Origin: CAVQBP01 sp963710745
GTDB taxonomy: Bacteria > Bacteroidota > Ignavibacteria > Ignavibacteriales > Ignavibacteriaceae
NCBI GenBank assembly: GCA_963710745.1
Contig: CAVQBP010000027.1
Location: forward strand, 1 to 64,000
Direction: 5' to 3'
Length of the DNA stretch: 64,000 nucleotides
The position numbers were made by a program, and so were the translations under genes. Positions 22,447-31,633 of the stretch are shown here, piece by piece. Every line of letters begins with the position of its first letter. The stretch's first letter is position 1. The notes beneath the pieces were generated by a model. The model had not been told where the DNA came from, made no database searches, and saw nothing but the letters and a program-made list of their open reading frames with translations.

Positions 22447-22968
22447 TCATTTACTTAATTCCTTAATTATTTCCCTGCAGAAAGCGGGCAGATCTTCAGG
22501 ATGCCTGGAAGTAATTATGTTGCCGTCGCATACTACTTCCTTATCGATCCATTCGGCACCTGCATGTACCAGGTCATCTTTTATTGAAAAGAAGCTGGTT
22601 AGCTTTCTCCCTTTAACAATATCTGCCGATGCCAGCATCCAGCCGGCGTGACAGATAGCAGCTATAAGCTTTCCTTCATCATCCATCTTTTTTACAAAGT
22701 CTACCATTTCTTTATGTCTTCTCATTTTATCAGGAGAATACCCGCCGGGAATAATAAGTGCATCAAATTCGCCGGTATTCACTTCATTAATAGCCTTGTC
22801 TGATACTGCCGGCAAACCATGTTTACCTGTATATTTTTCTTTGGCTTCAGGAGCTATAACAACGACTTCCGCTCCTTCTTCCTTCATCCTGATATTGGGA
22901 TACCAGAACTCAAGATCCTCGTACATGTTTTCAAGAAAAACTGCTATCTTTTTACTCTTAAGCTTCAT
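22447..22968 (-). CDS. DJ-1/PfpI family protein
   Basis: 173 residues, class I glutamine amidotransferase-like fold. The nucleophile elbow AAICHAGW has Cys106, with an acidic partner expected in the early NMYEDLEFWYP segment and the ALIIPGGYSPD loop. Family members act as deglycases, glyoxalases, proteases or redox chaperones; the exact activity cannot be assigned. First gene of the run with the cupredoxin and sodC genes. Confidence 0.9.
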   Translation of the reverse strand: MKLKSKKIAVFLENMYEDLEFWYPNIRMKEEGAEVVVIAPEAKEKYTGKHGLPAVSDKAINEVNTGEFDALIIPGGYSPDKMRRHKEMVDFVKKMDDEGKLIAAICHAGWMLASADIVKGRKLTSFFSIKDDLVHAGAEWIDKEVVCDGNIITSRHPEDLPAFCREIIKELSK

Positions 22969-23069
22969 AATAATTACTCTTATCTATACGATGGTTTTTA
23001 TCAATAATATTAACAACATATACATGAATTCGTTTTACGTAAGTAAAATTAGCAATAAGGAAATGAATA

Positions 23070-23216
23070 ATGTTTGAGTTAAATCAAAAAGGTCATCCGG
23101 CAGGTAAAAGTCCCAAAATCCTTTGTACGCTGCAAGTCTGTCCAAAACAAATGAATTATGAGCATGATGAAACTACAAATAAATGGATAGCAATAAAAGA
23201 TGTAATGATTACCTGA
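23070..23216 (+). CDS. Small hypothetical protein, 48 residues
   Basis: ATG at 23070 is preceded by AAGGAA at a normal distance. The product MFELNQKGHPAGKSPKILC continues with LQVCPKQMNYEHDETTNKW and ends VMIT. It has two Cys and no membrane segment. Codon pattern looks coding, but the family is not recognised. It ends four bases before the structured repeat at 23221. Confidence 0.45.
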   Translation: MFELNQKGHPAGKSPKILCTLQVCPKQMNYEHDETTNKWIAIKDVMIT

Positions 23217-23220
23217 GAAT

Positions 23221-23469
23221 TGCTCCTCAAAAGAATTGCGTTAAAAAAAATTACGGAATTGAACGTTTAATCCCGTCTGGTTATTGTTCCTAGAATAGAA
23301 GGCGGGATTAAAAAATAAATACTGTTTGAGGACTCCCCGCAAAGATAGAGAATAATGAAATGGGCGGGGAGTCCGAGTTTATTTATTTTAGTGAGATGGA
23401 GTAATTTTTTAGTAAATTCTTTTGCAGAGCATGTTTCTTTTGCTACTTTTCTTCCGCGAAGAAAAGTAG
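23221..23469 (+). repeat. Structured palindromic element R2, copy A
   Basis: A closing stem TGCTCCTCAAAAGAATT (23221-23237) pairs with AATTCTTTTGCAGAGCA (23415-23431). Inside are hairpins TTAATCCCGTC/GGCGGGATTAA and GGACTCCCCGC/GCGGGGAGTCC. A trailing hairpin CTACTTTTCTT/AAGAAAAGTAG spans 23443-23469. An inverted copy lies at 35707-35952 with compensatory stem changes. The rest of 23470-23598 is AT-rich with nothing recognised. Confidence 0.82.
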
Positions 23470-23598
23470 AGGGAAAAAATGTGTATGAATTTAGAGGGAT
23501 TCAAACTTAAGTTTTAGAAAAAATTTAAATTTTTCTCTATAATTGAACTTATCGTAGCGTTTCAAAATTGTTTTGGACAGCAATGATATGCTGAAAAT

Positions 23599-24735
23599 TT
23601 AAGCGGGTTTGAACAGCTTCTTAATTCTATCAAATATGTTTATTATACCGATAGATGCAAGAATTACGGCAAAAGGTTCAACTGCATATGTAAATCTCGG
23701 GTCGGCGAAATATAAAATATGGACAATCGATAATGATGCGATTGCAATAATTGAGAACACAGCAGTATAATTCTTCTCAGAGACCAGGAATCCGAACAGG
23801 GCAAGCAGAAGAAGTACAGACCTTATACCGATTTTCCAGAAGAAATCAGAACGGCCTTCCCAGCTTTCCCCCAGCGGGGGCATGGGTCCCCATAAGTCCC
23901 ACAGGTTTTCAAATCTTTCTGAAAGAAAATCACCCGGATTATTTAATGCATATGATAAGTAATCTTTCAAAGAACCATTTAATGTTTTCAGGTTCACCTT
24001 CGGAAAGGAAGCAGTATCCGAATATTCGGTAGTGATAGAAAGGTTATGCGCAGCATTCTGACCTATTGTAAAATATCCTGTACGGGTATATCCGTAAGTT
24101 AAGAATGCTAAAATTACCAGTGAGAAAAAGGCGAAGTATTTATATGCATTTGTATTTTTTCTGAGAAATAAATATAAGCTGAATAAAACGCCGGCCGGCA
24201 GAAGGGTAGTCCTGATCATAGAAGCCATTCCCAGTGCTGCCCCCGATGATATAAGTTTCTTTTTAGTGAATAAGTAAAAAGATAATGTAATAAAAAAAGC
24301 GGCAGGGACTTCCGACAGAAACCAGTGAACATACTTTATTTGATTTGGATAAATTGCCGTTAGTGCAGCTGCAGTAAATGCAATGTATTTGCTGCTGAAA
24401 GAATTCCGGCATATTTTATAAACAAAATAAACTGTTAATACTGATAAAATTACATTAAGTGTGATTATAGATGTTCCTAAACTAATAAGATTTTTCAGCG
24501 GCAGAAAAAAAGCAATGATAAGCGGGAAACCATTCGGAAAATAAATTGAGTAATGCCCCTCAAGAAGCAGCTCTGCCTGCTTTATATAATTCTGGGAATC
24601 TATTGTGTAGCCTGCCCCGTTCAATGCTACGGAGTAGATCCTCATAATCAGTGCTGCGGACAGTATAAATACCAAATAATAATTTCTTTTAATTCGGGAT
24701 AAAATTTGATTTGCTGTTGCGGAGATATTTATCAC
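23599..24735 (-). CDS. GT-C glycosyltransferase, family 39-like membrane protein
   Basis: 378 residues, about nine hydrophobic helices starting with YYLVFILSAALIMRIYSVAL. The periplasmic loop after helix 1 has the acidic motif GYTIDSQNYIKQAELLLEGHY, where ArnT/PMT-type enzymes carry their catalytic Asp, followed by IYFPNGFPLIIAFFLPL. Such proteins transfer a sugar from a polyprenyl-phosphate carrier on the outer face of the membrane. Acceptor unknown. Monocistronic by its spacing. Confidence 0.8.
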   Translation of the reverse strand: MINISATANQILSRIKRNYYLVFILSAALIMRIYSVALNGAGYTIDSQNYIKQAELLLEGHYSIYFPNGFPLIIAFFLPLKNLISLGTSIITLNVILSVLTVYFVYKICRNSFSSKYIAFTAAALTAIYPNQIKYVHWFLSEVPAAFFITLSFYLFTKKKLISSGAALGMASMIRTTLLPAGVLFSLYLFLRKNTNAYKYFAFFSLVILAFLTYGYTRTGYFTIGQNAAHNLSITTEYSDTASFPKVNLKTLNGSLKDYLSYALNNPGDFLSERFENLWDLWGPMPPLGESWEGRSDFFWKIGIRSVLLLLALFGFLVSEKNYTAVFSIIAIASLSIVHILYFADPRFTYAVEPFAVILASIGIINIFDRIKKLFKPA

Positions 24736-24820
24736 AGGTAATTTAATATTATTAAAAAATTGATTTGTAAAAATAAGAATAAAAAATGTTAAGTTGTGAA
24801 ATCAGGAGTTGTGGAAAGAT

Positions 24821-24884
24821 GGAATAATGGAAAGATGGAATAATTGCGCTTACCCATTCCAATACTCCAAGATTCCATTATTCC
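24821..24884. repeat. Intergenic hairpin of the GGAATAATGG family
   Basis: GGAATAATGG (24821-24830) pairs with CCATTATTCC (24875-24884). The inner part repeats GATGGAATAAT against ATTCCAATACTCC. It lies just beyond the 3' end of the MFS gene and upstream of the GT39 gene. Related sequence recurs at 29505-29540 and 42330-42400. Confidence 0.6.
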
Positions 24885-24908
24885 TTCGGTGTATACATCA
24901 GATTTTTT

Positions 24909-26540
24909 CTACGCCTTCAGCTTGAACCCTTTCAGCATCCACTTCCTTGCAAGCACCAATCCAATTGGACTTACAATTGCAATAAGGCCGTAAATGAACC
25001 ACATGAAACCTGTGCTCATTTCAGAAGGAAGAGTGTTGATGGGACAGTACTGCATCAGGAACCAGCCGGAATAAAAACCTGTAATAACTTTTGTTAAAAA
25101 CCAGGGGAACTGACCTACTCCCATATATAAACCTGTCATACCTTTGGGAGCAACTTCGGCAATCCATTGTAAAAATCTCGGCTGCCACATCGCTTCACCT
25201 ATAGTACTGATTAAAACATATAAAAGGAACAGGTATAAATTGGGGCCTACTGTTAACAGAAAAGTTGGAATAGCCATTACGGTTGTTCCAAGTATCATCA
25301 TTCTATATACATTAGCCCTGGTGGTCAAGCCGGCAATAAGAGGTGCAAGAATAAAAATTAATATTGGATTTATATTGGCAAATATTTCGTAATACTGGCT
25401 TGCAACCGAACCAGCCGGAAATGCACGGTTTAAATAGTACGGAATAGTCAGCCAGTTGTGTGCAAATAAAGTCTGAACAGGAATAAGAATAAAAATGAAA
25501 AAAGAAAACCTTTTATCTCTGAAAGGATGATAAGGTCTCTTTTTCAGAAATTCATAAATAGCAATCACAAAAAATATTACTGCAATTACAAAAAACAGGT
25601 CGAAGTCAATATTTAATCCTAAAAGATCAAATTTTTTAGTGTAGTTGAGGGGATTGTTAAAGCCTAGTCCTGAAAATAAAAGGAAAAGTATTGTAAGTAC
25701 CGCATAAATAATGAGCGGGGCATTATTTATTTTTTTCTTAGGTATTTGATCTTCTTCTTCATCTTCACCCGTACTGCCTTCTTTTTTTAATTCTTCCTTA
25801 ACTCTTGCAACTGCCGCGCTATCAGTTTTTTTACTGAGCAGAATAACGGTAACTAATAGAGCAATAAAGGTTATAATGGTGAAGACCCAGAATACAGCTG
25901 TTAATCCGTTAGGCGGAAAAATATCGACAAAATTCTGCCTGGTTAATGAAGAAATAAATCCTGAAAGGAATGCACCCAGGTTCATAAAGCCATAAATAGC
26001 GCCGTAAGCCATAGCAGCAGTTTTTGGAGTAGTGTATCTTTTTACACCCGCATAAGCTGCCGGCTGGTACAAACCGTATGCCGTAACCATTAATAGAAGT
26101 CCCCCCGTCAGCGTAAAGAACATTGGAGACCATAACCCGTTTGACATGTGTAATGTTCCGGAAAAAGCAATTACAATTCTGGCAACAAAAAAAACAAGAA
26201 ATGAAATAAATAAAGATTTCCGAACACCGATTTTATCGGAATAACCACCGAGGAGAAGCATCGAAAAAGTTATTCCGCCGGTAACAAAGCTGTAGAGCAA
26301 TCCTGCCTGGGGATCAGTTAAGCCTACGTTCTCTGAGCTGAATTTTCCTAATTCCGTCAGGATCCCGAAATAAACCAATCCTTCAAGAACATAAGGAACA
26401 TTAATGCCCCATAAAGCTTTAGGAGCCTTAATAAAAGCTAAGAAAGTTTCTTTCAGCTCTTTAAAAGATTCCCGAACAACTTCAGAAAAGCTTTTGGTAT
26501 GCAGGTCTTCCTCTTTTTTCTTATTTACTTCTTCACTCAC
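24909..26540 (-). CDS. MFS transporter
   Basis: 543 residues with twelve or more membrane helices in two halves. The first half has GGYSDKIGVRKSLFISFLV, the MFS loop 2-3 motif (G-x3-D-x2-G-R/K). A charged cytoplasmic loop (EELKKEGSTGEDEEEDQ) separates the halves. The N-terminal 45 residues are cytoplasmic. The layout, with a long central loop and a YGAIYGFMNLGAF segment, resembles oligopeptide or sugar carriers, but the substrate is unknown. Starts 21 bases after the TauE/SafE-type gene ends, suggesting co-transcription. Confidence 0.85.
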   Translation of the reverse strand: MSEEVNKKKEEDLHTKSFSEVVRESFKELKETFLAFIKAPKALWGINVPYVLEGLVYFGILTELGKFSSENVGLTDPQAGLLYSFVTGGITFSMLLLGGYSDKIGVRKSLFISFLVFFVARIVIAFSGTLHMSNGLWSPMFFTLTGGLLLMVTAYGLYQPAAYAGVKRYTTPKTAAMAYGAIYGFMNLGAFLSGFISSLTRQNFVDIFPPNGLTAVFWVFTIITFIALLVTVILLSKKTDSAAVARVKEELKKEGSTGEDEEEDQIPKKKINNAPLIIYAVLTILFLLFSGLGFNNPLNYTKKFDLLGLNIDFDLFFVIAVIFFVIAIYEFLKKRPYHPFRDKRFSFFIFILIPVQTLFAHNWLTIPYYLNRAFPAGSVASQYYEIFANINPILIFILAPLIAGLTTRANVYRMMILGTTVMAIPTFLLTVGPNLYLFLLYVLISTIGEAMWQPRFLQWIAEVAPKGMTGLYMGVGQFPWFLTKVITGFYSGWFLMQYCPINTLPSEMSTGFMWFIYGLIAIVSPIGLVLARKWMLKGFKLKA

Positions 26541-26561
26541 GAAACAATTCCTTATAATATG

Positions 26562-27311
26562 TTAAAAGATATTTAATAATTTTAAAGACATAATTAATAC
26601 GGCAGCAATAAGAATAATTCTAATTATACCTTCTCCTTTTTTTACGGAAAATTTTGCAGCCCACCATCCGCCCAGGGCATTGCCGGCAGCAAGTGACAAT
26701 CCTAATTCCCAATTTATGTTATCTGTATAAATAAAAATAATTATTGCAGGTATAGTATAAATAAAAACTATAAAAACCTTATGCATATTTACATACACTA
26801 AATTTAATTTCATCAAATAATGGAGAGCGGCCATAATGATAAAACCTACTCCAACCTGAATAAAGCCGCCGTAAAATCCGATAAACAGCATAGATACGTA
26901 AACCCAGGGAGAGATTTTTTCATTATCACTATCTGTAAATTTAATTTTTGACCTTGGAATTACCATTGAGATTATAATCCCGATCATCACAATTCCAAGT
27001 ATTGTTTGAAATGTCTGATCCCCTATTTTCACTGCAACTATTGCTCCCGCAGCAGCCCCGGGTAAAGTGAATAAAGACATTTTAAGGCTTAATTTGAATT
27101 TCTGGTACTTTTCTTTTTTAAAAGAATAAACAGCGAAGATATTCTGGATAAGTATAGCTACACGGTTAGTACCGTTAGCAAGAGCGGAATCTAATCCTAA
27201 AAAAATCAAGGTTGGCAATGTTAAAGTTGAACCTCCGCCGGCCATTACATTCATGAACCCGGCGATGATCCCCACAGTAAAAAGTAATATAATCTGGAAA
27301 TAAATTGGCAA
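26562..27311 (-). CDS. Sulfite exporter TauE/SafE family protein (TSUP)
   Basis: 249 residues, seven or eight membrane helices. The N-terminal GIIAGFMNVMAGGGSTLTLP is the family hallmark, repeated in the second half as IGFYGGFIQVGVGF. Members export sulfite, sulfoacetate or other small organosulfur anions. The N-terminal ATG overlaps no other gene. Just upstream (27312-27569) is a hairpin-rich spacer. Confidence 0.9.
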   Translation of the reverse strand: MPIYFQIILLFTVGIIAGFMNVMAGGGSTLTLPTLIFLGLDSALANGTNRVAILIQNIFAVYSFKKEKYQKFKLSLKMSLFTLPGAAAGAIVAVKIGDQTFQTILGIVMIGIIISMVIPRSKIKFTDSDNEKISPWVYVSMLFIGFYGGFIQVGVGFIIMAALHYLMKLNLVYVNMHKVFIVFIYTIPAIIIFIYTDNINWELGLSLAAGNALGGWWAAKFSVKKGEGIIRIILIAAVLIMSLKLLNIF

Positions 27312-27460
27312 ATACTAACTATTTATTAGTGTGTAGCTAATAAGCCTACAATATTTGAAAACATGTAAATTTCTAATGTCAAAATACAAATATCGGGTAA
27401 CTTTTCAATCTTATTTTGAAAGAAATATGTAAACATTCCGGGTTACTCATTCTGTCAGTC

Positions 27461-27560
27461 TCCGGTTTGAAAACCCGGAAGGTTACTCCGATTGAAGGGA
27501 TATACTTTGTTCTCATTCGGAGTAACCTTTAAGGTCTTTAAAAGTGACCTTAAAGGTTTT
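27461..27560. repeat. Overlapping alternative hairpins
   Basis: AAGGTTACTCCGA (27479-27491) pairs perfectly with TCGGAGTAACCTT (27517-27529). AACCTTTAAGGTC (27524-27536) pairs perfectly with GACCTTAAAGGTT (27546-27558), which is followed by TTTCTC. The two share 27524-27529 and cannot form together. They lie between the PLP-enzyme gene end and the TSUP gene start, both on the minus strand. Confidence 0.65.
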
Positions 27561-27569
27561 TCTCACCCC

Positions 27570-28691
27570 TTAAAGGTTTTTAATGGCTTGGGTTAAGTCT
27601 TCGATTAAATCATCCGGATGTTCGAGGCCGATTGATAAACGTAATAAGTTTTGCGGAGTCTTTGTTTCGGGTCCCTCAACTGATGCGCGGTGTTCAATTA
27701 AGCTTTCCGGACCTCCGAGACTCGTAGCACGCGTAAATAATTTTACTTTTGACGCTAATCTTAACGCATCATTTTTATCACCTTTCACCTGGAAAGAAAG
27801 CATTCCGCCAAATAATTTCATCTGTTTCCTTGCTAATTCGTGTCCGGGATGTTCCTCTAAGCCGGGATAATGTACAACTTCAACTTCATTCCTGGTTTCC
27901 AAGAACTGTGCGATTATCATAGCGCTTTTTGATTGTTCCCTGATGCGTAAAGGGAGTGTCTGGATTCCTCTTAAAACTAGCCAGCATTCAAAAGGAGAGG
28001 GAACTGCTCCGCCGGATTTCTGAATTTCTCTTACAAACGTAAAAGTATTGTTTTCTTCCCTTGAAATTACTGCTCCGCCTAAAATGTCGCTATGTCCCCC
28101 GATATATTTCGTTGTTGCATGAAGCACCAGGTCAGCTCCAATTTCCAGCGGCTGCTGCAGGATTGGTGAAGCCCATGTATTATCACAGACTGTAGTTACA
28201 TTCTTCTTCTTTGCAATATCAACAATCTTTTTGATATCAATAATTTTTAATAAAGGATTAGAAGGAGTTTCTATCCAGATTAATTTCGTATTATTCCGGA
28301 AAGCATTTTCTACATTGTTAATATTTGTCATATCAACAAAAGCTGAACTGATATTCCATTTCTCAAAGATCCTGATAAGATGTTTTGTCCCGTGATAAAT
28401 ATCTTCCGGTGCAATTATATGATCCCCCGGTTTCAGTGATTGAAGTATGCTCATTGATGCTGCTGATCCTGATGAGAAAACCGCAGCCAGTTTTCCGCTT
28501 TCGAGTTCAGCCAGACATTCTTCAAGTGATTCCCTGTTTGGATTATTACTGCGGCTGTAATTATATCCTTTTGGATAATTACCGTCTTTTTCACGTTCAA
28601 ATGTTGTGGATAGATAGATTGGCGGTATAACAGCCCCTGTGGCAGGATCAGCTTTTCTTCCCGCATGAACAGATATTGTTTCTATTTTCAT
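27570..28691 (-). CDS. PLP-dependent trans-sulfuration enzyme (cystathionine gamma-synthase/lyase family)
   Basis: 373 residues, Cys/Met metabolism PLP family. The Schiff-base lysine is K195 in HATTKYIGGHSD. Other signatures are YNYSRSNNPNRESLEECLA, FSSGSAASM, ETPSNPLL, VCDNTWASP and the C-terminal RLSIGLEHPDDLIEDL. Could be a cystathionine gamma-synthase, beta- or gamma-lyase; sequence alone does not separate them. The neighbouring TSUP exporter, often a sulfur-anion carrier, is compatible with a role in sulfur metabolism. Confidence 0.93.
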   Translation of the reverse strand: MKIETISVHAGRKADPATGAVIPPIYLSTTFEREKDGNYPKGYNYSRSNNPNRESLEECLAELESGKLAAVFSSGSAASMSILQSLKPGDHIIAPEDIYHGTKHLIRIFEKWNISSAFVDMTNINNVENAFRNNTKLIWIETPSNPLLKIIDIKKIVDIAKKKNVTTVCDNTWASPILQQPLEIGADLVLHATTKYIGGHSDILGGAVISREENNTFTFVREIQKSGGAVPSPFECWLVLRGIQTLPLRIREQSKSAMIIAQFLETRNEVEVVHYPGLEEHPGHELARKQMKLFGGMLSFQVKGDKNDALRLASKVKLFTRATSLGGPESLIEHRASVEGPETKTPQNLLRLSIGLEHPDDLIEDLTQAIKNL

Positions 28692-28800
28692 AAATTAATA
28701 AATAATTAACAGTCTACAATGAAAAATTAACATTTTACAATTAACGATGAAAAATTACTAAATTTTTTACATTGTTAATTGTTCATTATCAATTGTTAAT

Positions 28801-29421
28801 TTAATTAGATACCTGTTCAACGGTCTTTAAAATATCCAGGAATTCGCTCTCAATAGCCTGCCCCTTATTTTTAGCATACCAGAGGTGGAGTTTTTTATAA
28901 AGTTCAGGTTTGACTATTCCTTCGGCTTTCCATTGATTGAATAAATCCTGAACAACTTTGGGACGGGCTCCCCACCTGAACAACTCATTTCCGTTAGAAT
29001 CGAAAGCGACCAGGATAGGAATACTTCTTGTCCCGTTCGTTAAAAATTGGTCCATAATGTCAGGATTTGAATCTCTAAGCAGAATTTTAAAGTTTATATT
29101 TGGATTTTCTTCAGCAATTAAAGCAAGATAAGGTAAATTCTGGGCTGAATCGCCGCACCAGTTTTCTGTAATAACCATCCAGGTCTGAGGCTCATTTATT
29201 CTTTTAATTTCTTCTTTTAAATTACCTGAAACCTTGTATGTTTTCATAATCCTTGCACTTCGCTGCAAGTTAAGCCTTTTTGTCTCGAATTTGCTTCTTC
29301 CTTTTTCATCAAGAGAATCGGGATCAGTTTTTAAAATGTCATCTATTAATTTGTCTAAATAATCCTGATATTTTACACCAACCTGGTTTATTCTCTCTTC
29401 AATAAGTTTATATTCCATCAA
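28801..29421 (-). CDS. Thioredoxin-like family protein (Thioredoxin_9 type)
   Basis: 206 residues, cytoplasmic, no signal. The thioredoxin core carries MVITENWCGDSAQNLPYL, where the usual C-x-x-C is C-G-D-S: one Cys only. This single-Cys form is normal for the subfamily, which is common in Bacteroidota and Firmicutes. The cis-proline position is in RSIPILVAFD. Substrate and redox partner unknown. Weak inverted repeats (GTTAATTGTTCATT) fill 28692-28800. Confidence 0.85.
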   Translation of the reverse strand: MMEYKLIEERINQVGVKYQDYLDKLIDDILKTDPDSLDEKGRSKFETKRLNLQRSARIMKTYKVSGNLKEEIKRINEPQTWMVITENWCGDSAQNLPYLALIAEENPNINFKILLRDSNPDIMDQFLTNGTRSIPILVAFDSNGNELFRWGARPKVVQDLFNQWKAEGIVKPELYKKLHLWYAKNKGQAIESEFLDILKTVEQVSN

Positions 29422-29552
29422 TATTTCCTGTAATTATTCTGCAGTTAAAAACTATTTATACTATTAATTAGATACAAATAAGAGAGGAGGGATTCAGGGG
29501 GAAAATGGAAAAATGGAATGATGTAATATTGGGATGATGGAATGCAGTATAG

Positions 29553-30548
29553 TTAATAATTTAAATTATTAAACGGGATAGAAAAATCATCAATTGTAAA
29601 GAAATTGGAAGATCCTTTTTTTAATCCCTTCGCAACTATTTTGATTCCGTCCGGTTTGGAATAAAGGAGCAGGTAGTTAAAGGGTCTTGGTGATGGTAAG
29701 TTAACAAGATCCTTATTTACATTCGGCCCGGTTTTTAACAGAACCCTTGGCCCGCCGCCGCCGCCTGAAACGATAAACATTTTACCTTTTTTGTGGAACC
29801 TTTCATAAGTATGGGCATGCCCTGTTATCATGGCCATAGTTTTTTCAGAATTTATAAACGGCTGCACAAATGCTTCCTGAACATTGATATTATCACCAGT
29901 AACTATACTGTTTGTATAAGGAGGGTGATGAAGACAGACAATAGTTCCTTTTACAGAAGAATCCGAATCATAAAATTTTAATTTATTTTCAAACCATGCT
30001 CTTTGTTCCGACCATTTGTCTTCAGACATATTATCCCTGTTTGAATCCAGAATAATGAAGACAATATTTCCGTACCTGACAGTAAACCAGTGGCTTTTTT
30101 GAAATACAGGGAATACCTTACCTGCGTTATAAAGAGCAACCGAATCATTTCCCCAATATTCATGATTCCCTAAAACTGGGATTATTGGAATATTTTCTTT
30201 AACAACCGGCTCTAACAGATTTTTCAGATAAATCCATTCGTTTAAATCGGAACCATTTGATACCATATCACCAAGCAGAATTAATGCCCCGGGATCCTGT
30301 GAGGCAATGTTTTTAATGATCTTCTCTCTTTCAACATCATTTTGTTCTCTTCCTATCATTAATTCCCATACCGTAGTCCGCTGCAGATCACCTGCAAGAG
30401 CAACAGGAACATTCTCAACCAGTGTAATCAGTGAATCTTGAAAATTTGAGGAATATACCGGACTAAGAGGTTTATTCACCCTTATGCTGTAGGAATTTAT
30501 GCCCGCAAAGGATAAAATGATTAAAATAAATAATATTTTCTTCAACAT
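29553..30548 (-). CDS. Secreted calcineurin-like metallophosphoesterase
   Basis: 331 residues with a signal peptide (LKKILFILIILSFAGINSYS). Metal-site motifs in order are VALAGDLQRT, LLGDMVSNG, VLGNHEYWGND, CLHHPPY and ITGHAHTYERF; this set and spacing resembles purple-acid-phosphatase-type enzymes. Probably a periplasmic phosphomonoesterase or phosphodiesterase. Monocistronic. A divergent promoter region with several TATAAT-like strings separates it from the DUF2203 gene. Confidence 0.9.
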   Translation of the reverse strand: MLKKILFILIILSFAGINSYSIRVNKPLSPVYSSNFQDSLITLVENVPVALAGDLQRTTVWELMIGREQNDVEREKIIKNIASQDPGALILLGDMVSNGSDLNEWIYLKNLLEPVVKENIPIIPVLGNHEYWGNDSVALYNAGKVFPVFQKSHWFTVRYGNIVFIILDSNRDNMSEDKWSEQRAWFENKLKFYDSDSSVKGTIVCLHHPPYTNSIVTGDNINVQEAFVQPFINSEKTMAMITGHAHTYERFHKKGKMFIVSGGGGGPRVLLKTGPNVNKDLVNLPSPRPFNYLLLYSKPDGIKIVAKGLKKGSSNFFTIDDFSIPFNNLNY

Positions 30549-30775
30549 TCTAAAAAAATAACCAAAATAAACGTTTTTACAATCTAATTATTATAAGGTT
30601 TCGTTATTGACAAATTATAATCAAAAAAAATCTTTTTAGAGAAACAATTGTATTGAAAAAGTTTATAATTATTATATAATTGTACCCAATATCATTATTT
30701 TATTATTAATAGAAACATTTTGCTGATTTTATGTTAAATTATACAGTAATAAAGAAAATTACTTAAGGGAATTTT

Positions 30776-31165
30776 ATGATAACCGAAACAAAATATTTCA
30801 CACCATCCGAGGCGCAAAAAACATTACCGCTGGTAAAAAAAATTGTCAAAGATATTCTTGATACAACCAGGGAAATGCGTTTAATTGCCGAAGATGTGGA
30901 TGGAAAAATAGAGTCCGGATCAACATGGAACCAGATTCAAAAGATGGTTGGTGAAGTAAACGGATTTATACAGGAGCTGGAAGAAATAGGATGTCTTTAT
31001 AAAGATTGGAATTTTACGATCGGTTTAGTTGATTTCCCGTCTGTCATTGAAGGAAAAGATGTTTATCTTTGCTGGCGCAGTGACGAAGATGAAATAAAAT
31101 TTTATCATGCAATTGAAGAAGGATATTCGGGCCGCAGACCAATTCCCAGTGATTATTTTGAATAA
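30776..31165 (+). CDS. DUF2203 family protein
   Basis: 129 residues, cytoplasmic, helical. The family signature is clear: KYFTPSEAQKTLPLVKKIV at the N-terminus, IGCLYKDWNFTIGLVDFPSV in the middle, and VYLCWRSDEDEIKFYHAIEEGYSGRRPI near the end. The function of the family is unknown. A ribosome site AAGGGAA precedes the ATG. Confidence 0.92.
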   Translation: MITETKYFTPSEAQKTLPLVKKIVKDILDTTREMRLIAEDVDGKIESGSTWNQIQKMVGEVNGFIQELEEIGCLYKDWNFTIGLVDFPSVIEGKDVYLCWRSDEDEIKFYHAIEEGYSGRRPIPSDYFE

Positions 31166-31180
31166 AGCTTTATTATCTGT

Positions 31181-31612
31181 CTATTCACCGCTTAGATTAA
31201 AGTTAGTAGTGGTGGAAGCAGTATCATTGGTTGCAACATCTTTTACATTCCATAATATTTTGTATGTTCCGTAAGAGTAAGTAGAATCAAGATCGAATTG
31301 AGCTTCCAGACCTGTATCGGACATGCGCTCTTTTTCGGACTTATCGACTACTTTTGAGATCAAAGATTTTATTGTATCATTTTTCGGAGTAACTAAATTT
31401 ATTTCATAAGCCAGAGAAGCTTTGTACAAATTCCCTACTGTTGTCTGGGTAAAACCTTTTACTCTTGCTGAAGCATCTACTTCCCAGCTTTTATCTCCCA
31501 GGTCGTAAGCGAATGCAGTTGAATTATATACTTTAAGCTCTTCTTCCTTTTTTTTACTGCAGGCATCTAAAAACAAAATAAGCAGAATAAAAAATATAAT
31601 TGAATATTTCAT
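31181..31612 (-). CDS. Predicted lipoprotein, unknown function
   Basis: 143 residues with a lipoprotein signal (FFILLILFLDACSKKKEEE, lipid Cys at 18). The mature part looks beta-rich and ends with an ATNDTASTTTNFNLSGE strand region. No family recognised. AAGGAA precedes the ATG at the right distance. It starts 21 bases downstream of a 51-residue membrane protein gene, so the two are likely one transcript. Confidence 0.75.
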   Translation of the reverse strand: MKYSIIFFILLILFLDACSKKKEEELKVYNSTAFAYDLGDKSWEVDASARVKGFTQTTVGNLYKASLAYEINLVTPKNDTIKSLISKVVDKSEKERMSDTGLEAQFDLDSTYSYGTYKILWNVKDVATNDTASTTTNFNLSGE

Positions 31613-31633
31613 TAATAATTCCTTTATGGCCGT

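Noticed and set aside
28692..28800. Possible SAM riboswitch before the trans-sulfuration gene
   Set aside because: Only weak AT-rich inverted repeats (GTTAATTGTTCATT type); none of the conserved SAM-I or SAM-II core elements are visible.
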